Below, piece by piece: positions 59,617 through 64,000 of a stretch of DNA of 64,000 nt. The stretch comes from CAVEFW01 sp963643505. Its GTDB lineage: Bacteria; Actinomycetota; Coriobacteriia; Coriobacteriales; Eggerthellaceae. Numbering within the stretch: position 1 is the stretch's first letter; every line of letters starts with the position of its first letter. The stretch spans positions 1 through 64,000 of the forward strand of contig CAVIKF010000004.1 in the NCBI GenBank assembly GCA_963643505.1, written 5' to 3'. The notes beneath the pieces are model-generated. The model ran no database searches and was not told the DNA's origin. It was given only the letters and a program-made list of their open reading frames with translations. The position numbers and the translations under genes are program-made.

Positions 59617-60027
59617 CTATTGTCTTGCATCAAGCCATGCCTGGAGGAACAGGCTAGCCGCGACCATGTCAATCTTGCCGCGCATCTGTTTCTCCGTGAG
59701 CCCTTCTTCGCGCAGAATGCGTTTCGCCTCACGGGAGCTTAGACGCTCGTCAGTGAATTTTACAGGCAATTCGCAATTTAAGGAAATTTTCGCCGCAACC
59801 TCACGTATAGATGCCGCCTGCGGACCCTCTTCCCCTGCCATGGTGTAGGGGAGGCCGCAAAGCAAGAGCTCCGGCTCCCAATCCTCAAGGATGCGGCGAA
59901 AGAGGGAAGATCCTGATATGACCTGCTCAGACGGCAAAACGCAAACCGGACTCGCAACGCGCATCTCAGGATCGCACACGGCGATACCCACCCTTGTCTG
60001 TCCGATATCTAGCGCCAACACTCTCAT
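59617..60027 (-). CDS. ruvX: RuvX / YqgF Holliday-junction resolvase-like protein
   Basis: 136 residues. RNase H-like fold; proposed to process pre-16S rRNA ends or Holliday junctions. 'VLALDIGQTRVGIAVCDPEM', 'ELLLCGLPYTMAGEEGPQAA', 'VKFTDERLSSREAKRIL' and 'KIDMVAASLFLQAWLDAR' carry the conserved acidic residues. Between alaS and mltG. Confidence 0.95.
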   Translation of the reverse strand: MRVLALDIGQTRVGIAVCDPEMRVASPVCVLPSEQVISGSSLFRRILEDWEPELLLCGLPYTMAGEEGPQAASIREVAAKISLNCELPVKFTDERLSSREAKRILREEGLTEKQMRGKIDMVAASLFLQAWLDARQ

Positions 60028-60087
60028 TTTCCACCCCGCGAAGAGAACGGGACAGGGTCCGTTGAGACGCTGCCCCGTCCTGCTTTC

Positions 60088-62721
60088 TTAGAGAAGCACC
60101 TCTCGAGCAGCCTTCAAAGCTGCCGGAATGCCAGCGGGATCCTTGCCTCCCGCCTGGGCCATGGTGGGCTTGCCGCCGCCACCGCCCTTGACGGCAGGGG
60201 CAATCGCCTTGATAACAGCACCCGCGTTGAACCCAGCCGCGACGGCCTCATCAGTGCCGGCAGCCATCATGACGACCTTGCCGTCACTCTCACCAAGAAG
60301 AACAGCCGCACCAGGAGCGCTCATGCGCGCACGCAAAACATCCCACACCTGACGCATGGCGCCGCCGTCGGCGATATCGATCTTGGATATGACGACCGGA
60401 TAACCGCCCTTTGCCGTCACCGCGGAATCGACCAGAGAGGTCATCGCATCGGCGGAAACGGCACCCTTTGCCTTCTTCGCGGCGGCAACAGCCTCGCGCG
60501 CAGCCTTTTGGTTGGCGGCGGTACGCTCAGCGACGTCAAACAGAGGGGCACGAAGGATCTCGGCGGTCTTCTTGAGCTCGCCCTCGACCTTGTTGAGATA
60601 CTCAAGGACGCCCAAGCTGGTCACTGCCTCGATTCGACGAACACCTGCCGCAACGCTGGTCTCGGTCGTGATCTTGATAAGGCCGATCTCCGCCGTGTTC
60701 TTGACATGGCAACCTCCACATAGCTCGCGACTGAACTCACTTGCCTCCACGACACGGACAACCGCACCATACTTTTCTCCGAACAGGGCAGTGACGCCAC
60801 GAGAGCGCGCCTCGTCAAGGCTTGTCTCATAGATGTTGGTGTCAATGGCCTTGGCGACATAGTGGTTTGCGACCTTCTCGACCTCGGCAATTTGCTCCGG
60901 CGTCATGGCTTGGAAATGGGTGAAGTCAAAACGAAGACGGTCAGGGCCGACATAGCTGCCCTTTTGGGCAACGTGTTCACCGAGAACCTGGCGCAAGGCG
61001 GCGTGGAGAAGGTGGGTCGCCGTGTGGTTTCGGGTGATGCGCGCACGTCGCATGACGTCAAGCATAACCTCAACCTCATCTCCAACGGTGATGACGCCTT
61101 CCTCCACATGGACGCGATGGGCAAAAAGACCCTTCTCTGTCGTATCGACGACGCTCAACTTGGCAAGGGGGCTCTCGATGGTGCCCGTATCGCCGACCTC
61201 ACCGCCCATCTCGGCGTACATCGGCGTGACATCGAGGATAACCTCGCCGTCCTCGCCGTCGGAAAGGGACTCGACGCGCTCGCCTTCGTGGACAAGGGCG
61301 CGAACCTTTGCTTTGGCAGAGTCGTTGTCGTAGCCGACAAAGACGGTCTCGCCAAGCTCCTTCAAAAGCTCAGAGTGGATATCTCCATAGGTGCTCCAAG
61401 CTGCCTCGATGTCGTCCTTGGATGCCGAGCGTGCACGTTCCTTTTGTTCGGCCATGCAAGCCTCAAACCCAGCCATGTCGACCTCGACGCTGCGATCCTC
61501 GCAAATTTCCTGGGTGACCTCGATGGGGAACCCGTAGGTATCATGGAGCTTGAACGCGATAGCTCCGGGCAGCGCCCCCTCAAGACCCTCCAACGCCTCG
61601 TCGAGGTATTGCTTGCCCTGAACGAGCGTGCGACCGAAACGCTTCTCCTCCGCCTCGATTATTACGCGGATGGTCTCGCGGTTCTCGACGATCTCAGGAT
61701 AGACATGGCCCATGAGCTTGACGATCTCGTCAACGTACTCGTTCAGGAACGGGCCCTCGATGCCAAGCAGGTGACCCTTCATGACAGCTCGGCGAAGAAG
61801 GCGACGAAGGACATAGCCACGGCCCTCGTTGGAGGGGAGGATACCGTCGCCGATAAGGAAGGTCACAGCACGGGAATGATCAGCCATGATGCGCAGGCTC
61901 TTGTCGGTATTGCCGCCGGTTTTGTACTCAACGTTTGCCAAGCGCTCGCCGACACCAACGAGGCTGCGGAGGACGTCGGTATCGTAGTTGTTGGTCACAC
62001 CCTGCATTATGGCGGCCATACGCTCAAGGCCCATGCCCGTATCGATGTTCTTGGTGGCGAGGGTTTTAAGGGTGCCGTCCTCTTGACCATCATATTGCGT
62101 AAAGACGCAGTTCCAAAACTCCAAAAAGCGATCGCAGTCGCAACCGGGCTTGCAATCAGGTTTGCCACAACCGACCTCGGGCCCTTGGTCAAAGTAGATC
62201 TCGGAGCAAGGACCGCAAGGGCCGGTAGGACCAGCACGCCAGAAGTTGTCATCCTCGCCAAGACGGCTGATGTGGTCCTCCGGAACGCCAAGACTCTTCC
62301 AAATCTCGATAGTCTCGTCGTCGTCCTCAAAAACGGTGAAGTAGAGTCTCTCCGGGGGAAGGCCAAGGCAATCCTCGCGCGTACTGAACTCGTAGGCCCA
62401 AGCGCACATCTCCTTCTTGAAATACTTACCGAAGCTGAAGTTGCCGAGCATCTCGAAGAAGGAGAGGTGGCGACCGGTGACACCGATGTTCTCAATGTCG
62501 TTAGTACGGACACACTTCTGAACGGTAGTCGTACCCTCATAGGCGTCATCAAGCTCGGCAACATGCAAAAAGTAGGGCTTGAACTGGACCATGCCCGCAG
62601 AAGTCAAAAGCAAACTCGGGTCATCGGGAATCAAGGAGGAGGACGGCCAACGTTGGCATCCCTTCTCCTCAAAAAACTTCAGGAATGATTCGCGGATTTC
62701 TGCTGTAGTCATGTAGCGCAT
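60088..62721 (-). CDS. alaS: Alanyl-tRNA synthetase
   Basis: 877 residues, full length. The class II catalytic core starts 'FFEEKGCQRWPSSSLIPDD', with 'FKPYFLHVAELDDAYEGTT' and 'AGPTGPCGPCSEIYFDQGPE'. A Cys-rich insert 'GCGKPDCKPGCDCDRFLEFW' is present, as in Firmicutes-like enzymes. The editing domain has 'RNHTATHLLHAALRQVLGEH' and 'ELCGGCHVKNTAEIG', where Cys replaces Thr of the usual CGGTH. A C-terminal DHHA1/C-Ala region ('GGGGKPTMAQAGGKDPAGIP') completes it. Starts 11 bases after the transporter stop, so coupled with it. Confidence 0.97.
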   Translation of the reverse strand: MRYMTTAEIRESFLKFFEEKGCQRWPSSSLIPDDPSLLLTSAGMVQFKPYFLHVAELDDAYEGTTTVQKCVRTNDIENIGVTGRHLSFFEMLGNFSFGKYFKKEMCAWAYEFSTREDCLGLPPERLYFTVFEDDDETIEIWKSLGVPEDHISRLGEDDNFWRAGPTGPCGPCSEIYFDQGPEVGCGKPDCKPGCDCDRFLEFWNCVFTQYDGQEDGTLKTLATKNIDTGMGLERMAAIMQGVTNNYDTDVLRSLVGVGERLANVEYKTGGNTDKSLRIMADHSRAVTFLIGDGILPSNEGRGYVLRRLLRRAVMKGHLLGIEGPFLNEYVDEIVKLMGHVYPEIVENRETIRVIIEAEEKRFGRTLVQGKQYLDEALEGLEGALPGAIAFKLHDTYGFPIEVTQEICEDRSVEVDMAGFEACMAEQKERARSASKDDIEAAWSTYGDIHSELLKELGETVFVGYDNDSAKAKVRALVHEGERVESLSDGEDGEVILDVTPMYAEMGGEVGDTGTIESPLAKLSVVDTTEKGLFAHRVHVEEGVITVGDEVEVMLDVMRRARITRNHTATHLLHAALRQVLGEHVAQKGSYVGPDRLRFDFTHFQAMTPEQIAEVEKVANHYVAKAIDTNIYETSLDEARSRGVTALFGEKYGAVVRVVEASEFSRELCGGCHVKNTAEIGLIKITTETSVAAGVRRIEAVTSLGVLEYLNKVEGELKKTAEILRAPLFDVAERTAANQKAAREAVAAAKKAKGAVSADAMTSLVDSAVTAKGGYPVVISKIDIADGGAMRQVWDVLRARMSAPGAAVLLGESDGKVVMMAAGTDEAVAAGFNAGAVIKAIAPAVKGGGGGKPTMAQAGGKDPAGIPAALKAAREVLL

Positions 62722-62732
62722 ATGCTGAACAC

Positions 62733-64000
62733 CTATCTGTCTGTTCGGTCAATATCGGTCGGATCGCCCTCTCCCGATGCGGATCCGATGGTTCCAGTAG
62801 TTCTATCTTCAGTCCCGTTTTCTACGGGAATATGAAGGCTCTTGAGTCTCTCATGGAAAGCATGGTCGGGCGCGTGAGCGGCGCCCTTCGCATTCTTGTC
62901 GTTTTGCCTGTCCGCCCGGTTGAGACGTGCTTCGATGCTTTCAGGCCTGATTCGCTCAAAACGGGCAGTGCTACCGGGATGGGGCGCAGCGGCGTCCGCC
63001 ATGGGGTCGACGTCTTCGCCCTCGCTAGGCGTACCCTTGAAAAAGACGCCATCCTCAGCGACAAGTTGGTTGCCGGTGTTCTTTTCGAAATAGTAGACAA
63101 ATACGGACTTCAACACCGCAGCGGCGGGAACGGCGATGAGCATGCCGAGGATAGAGCCAGGCAGACCACTCATAACGGTACCCAAGGATGAACCGATGAG
63201 CAAGCAGATAAGGGTAAGAGCCGGATGGATGTCGACGGAGTTCTCCATAAGCCGCGGGCCCACAAACGTATACACGATCTGTTGGATGACGACCGTGCCG
63301 ATAAAGACGATCAAGGACATGAGCGGGCTGGCAGCAAGGCCGAGCAACGCGGCCATCACACCACCGATCCAAGGGCCGACGACGGGGATGATGTTGAGAA
63401 CACCTGTGATCAAAGCCACTGCCGCCGAGTTGGGAACTCCAAGGATCGCGTAGAGGATGCCGCAGACAACAGCGATGATCACGCACTGCAACAGGGTAGC
63501 CTTGATATAACCGGCCATGACGCGAGTCACGGTGACATGGAGCAGACGGAAATCCTCCTCACGTCGGTTACCCGCGATCAGGCGATTACATTCACGGCCG
63601 ATAGCGGGGAGTTCCATGAGAATCCAAAATGCCACGACGAAAGCGAATCCAAGCGCCATGCACGTGTTTGCGACACCGCTGCTGAACGCCACAACACCTT
63701 GGGCGCTTTGCTTGGCAATATCTTGGGCGCCAGACGAGAGCGCGGAGGTGATGTTTTGCAGGTATTCCTTGAACGTCTCGTCGTTGAGGACATAGGAATA
63801 CTCGTTGTAGAGGCCGTTGATCCAAGCCGAGAGGTCAGAGATATAGCGCGGTGCATCATTGATGAGGCTGATGAACTGGGAGCTCAGACCGATGGTCGGC
63901 GAAAGCATGAGAAGAGCAACCACCGCGAGAACGACCACCATCACTACGTAGGAGATGGTCGTACCAGCAAATCGGTTGATACCGTGTCTCTCAAGGAAGG
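62733..64000 (-). CDS. AI-2E (PerM/YdbO) family transporter, 5' end outside window
   Basis: At least 422 residues visible; the frame is open to position 64000, so the N-terminus lies beyond the window. The family pattern is clear: helices around 'MVVVLAVVALLMLSPTIGL', an extracellular helical region, 'VVAFWILMELPAIGRECNRL', 'NIIPVVGPWIGGVMAALLGL', 'QQIVYTFVGPRLMENSVDIH' and 'PGSILGMLIAVPAAAVLKSV'. Members export AI-2 or act as Na+/H+ antiporters; substrate unknown here. The last ~110 residues form a polar tail rich in Asp, Arg and Ala, longer than usual. First known gene of the alaS-ruvX-mltG transcript. Confidence 0.9.
   Translation of the reverse strand, partial: FLERHGINRFAGTTISYVVMVVVLAVVALLMLSPTIGLSSQFISLINDAPRYISDLSAWINGLYNEYSYVLNDETFKEYLQNITSALSSGAQDIAKQSAQGVVAFSSGVANTCMALGFAFVVAFWILMELPAIGRECNRLIAGNRREEDFRLLHVTVTRVMAGYIKATLLQCVIIAVVCGILYAILGVPNSAAVALITGVLNIIPVVGPWIGGVMAALLGLAASPLMSLIVFIGTVVIQQIVYTFVGPRLMENSVDIHPALTLICLLIGSSLGTVMSGLPGSILGMLIAVPAAAVLKSVFVYYFEKNTGNQLVAEDGVFFKGTPSEGEDVDPMADAAAPHPGSTARFERIRPESIEARLNRADRQNDKNAKGAAHAPDHAFHERLKSLHIPVENGTEDRTTGTIGSASGEGDPTDIDRTDR

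Overview
The window looks like a stretch of chromosome from a moderately GC-rich Gram-positive anaerobe, most likely a member of the Coriobacteriia (Actinomycetota). The pointers are a 1502-residue 2-hydroxyacyl-CoA dehydratase activator/subunit fusion, a CmpB-type membrane protein, UPF0210, a DUF3516 Ski2-like helicase, a stand-alone E. coli-type glutamate-cysteine ligase and an infA-rpmJ-rpsM-rpsK-rpsD-rpoA-rplQ operon. This placement comes from gene content and protein style; no species can be named. Several well-spaced promoters (TTGCGA or TTGCAA, 17 bases, TATAAT-like) and many hairpin-plus-T-tract terminators can be read.

Layout. 1-3.6 kb: trigger factor, a SpoVA-like membrane protein and a small tail-anchored acidic protein. 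3.7-10.1 kb: a three-gene leftward cassette of a leucine-rich-repeat protein, a VWA protein with a decayed metallopeptidase-like N-terminus, and a MoxR-type AAA+ ATPase fused to a SAM methyltransferase. 10.3-13.7 kb: dnaX-ybaB-recR. 13.8-25.7 kb: DedA protein, SRP RNA, a secreted CHAP hydrolase, rsmA, an iron-sulfur flavoprotein with unusual tails, a TatD hydrolase interrupted by an in-frame UGA, metG, a lipoprotein, a secreted coiled-coil hydrolase, a YgjP-like metallopeptidase, rsmI and a small membrane protein. 25.7-44.6 kb: the large dehydratase-type protein, tlyA, UPF0210, a 56-residue membrane protein, gshA with a catalytically degenerate TrpC-like protein, DUF364 with a MoaB/Mog protein, a lipoprotein, eno, an EcfT subunit, the helicase and a MATE transporter. 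45-50.4 kb: ribosomal/RNA polymerase alpha operon, CmpB protein and tRNA-Gln. 50.4-58.3 kb: a radical SAM protein, then aroC-aroK-aroB-aroQ with an M24 peptidase, facing yqeG-aroE. 58.4-64 kb: AI-2E-family transporter (cut by the window edge)-alaS-ruvX-mltG.

The two points most worth pursuing are: (1) the LRR / VWA / AAA-methyltransferase cassette, which looks like an uncharacterised ATPase-VWA machine with a target-recognition LRR protein; and (2) the tatD reading frame, where a single UGA sits directly in frame and is followed by an 11-bp stem-loop with the spacing expected of a bacterial SECIS element, so the gene is either a new selenoprotein or a fresh pseudogene. Other notable items are the IGPS-fold protein with four catalytic positions replaced, a 46-bp palindrome present twice with a compensatory base change, and short duplications at several gene 3' ends.
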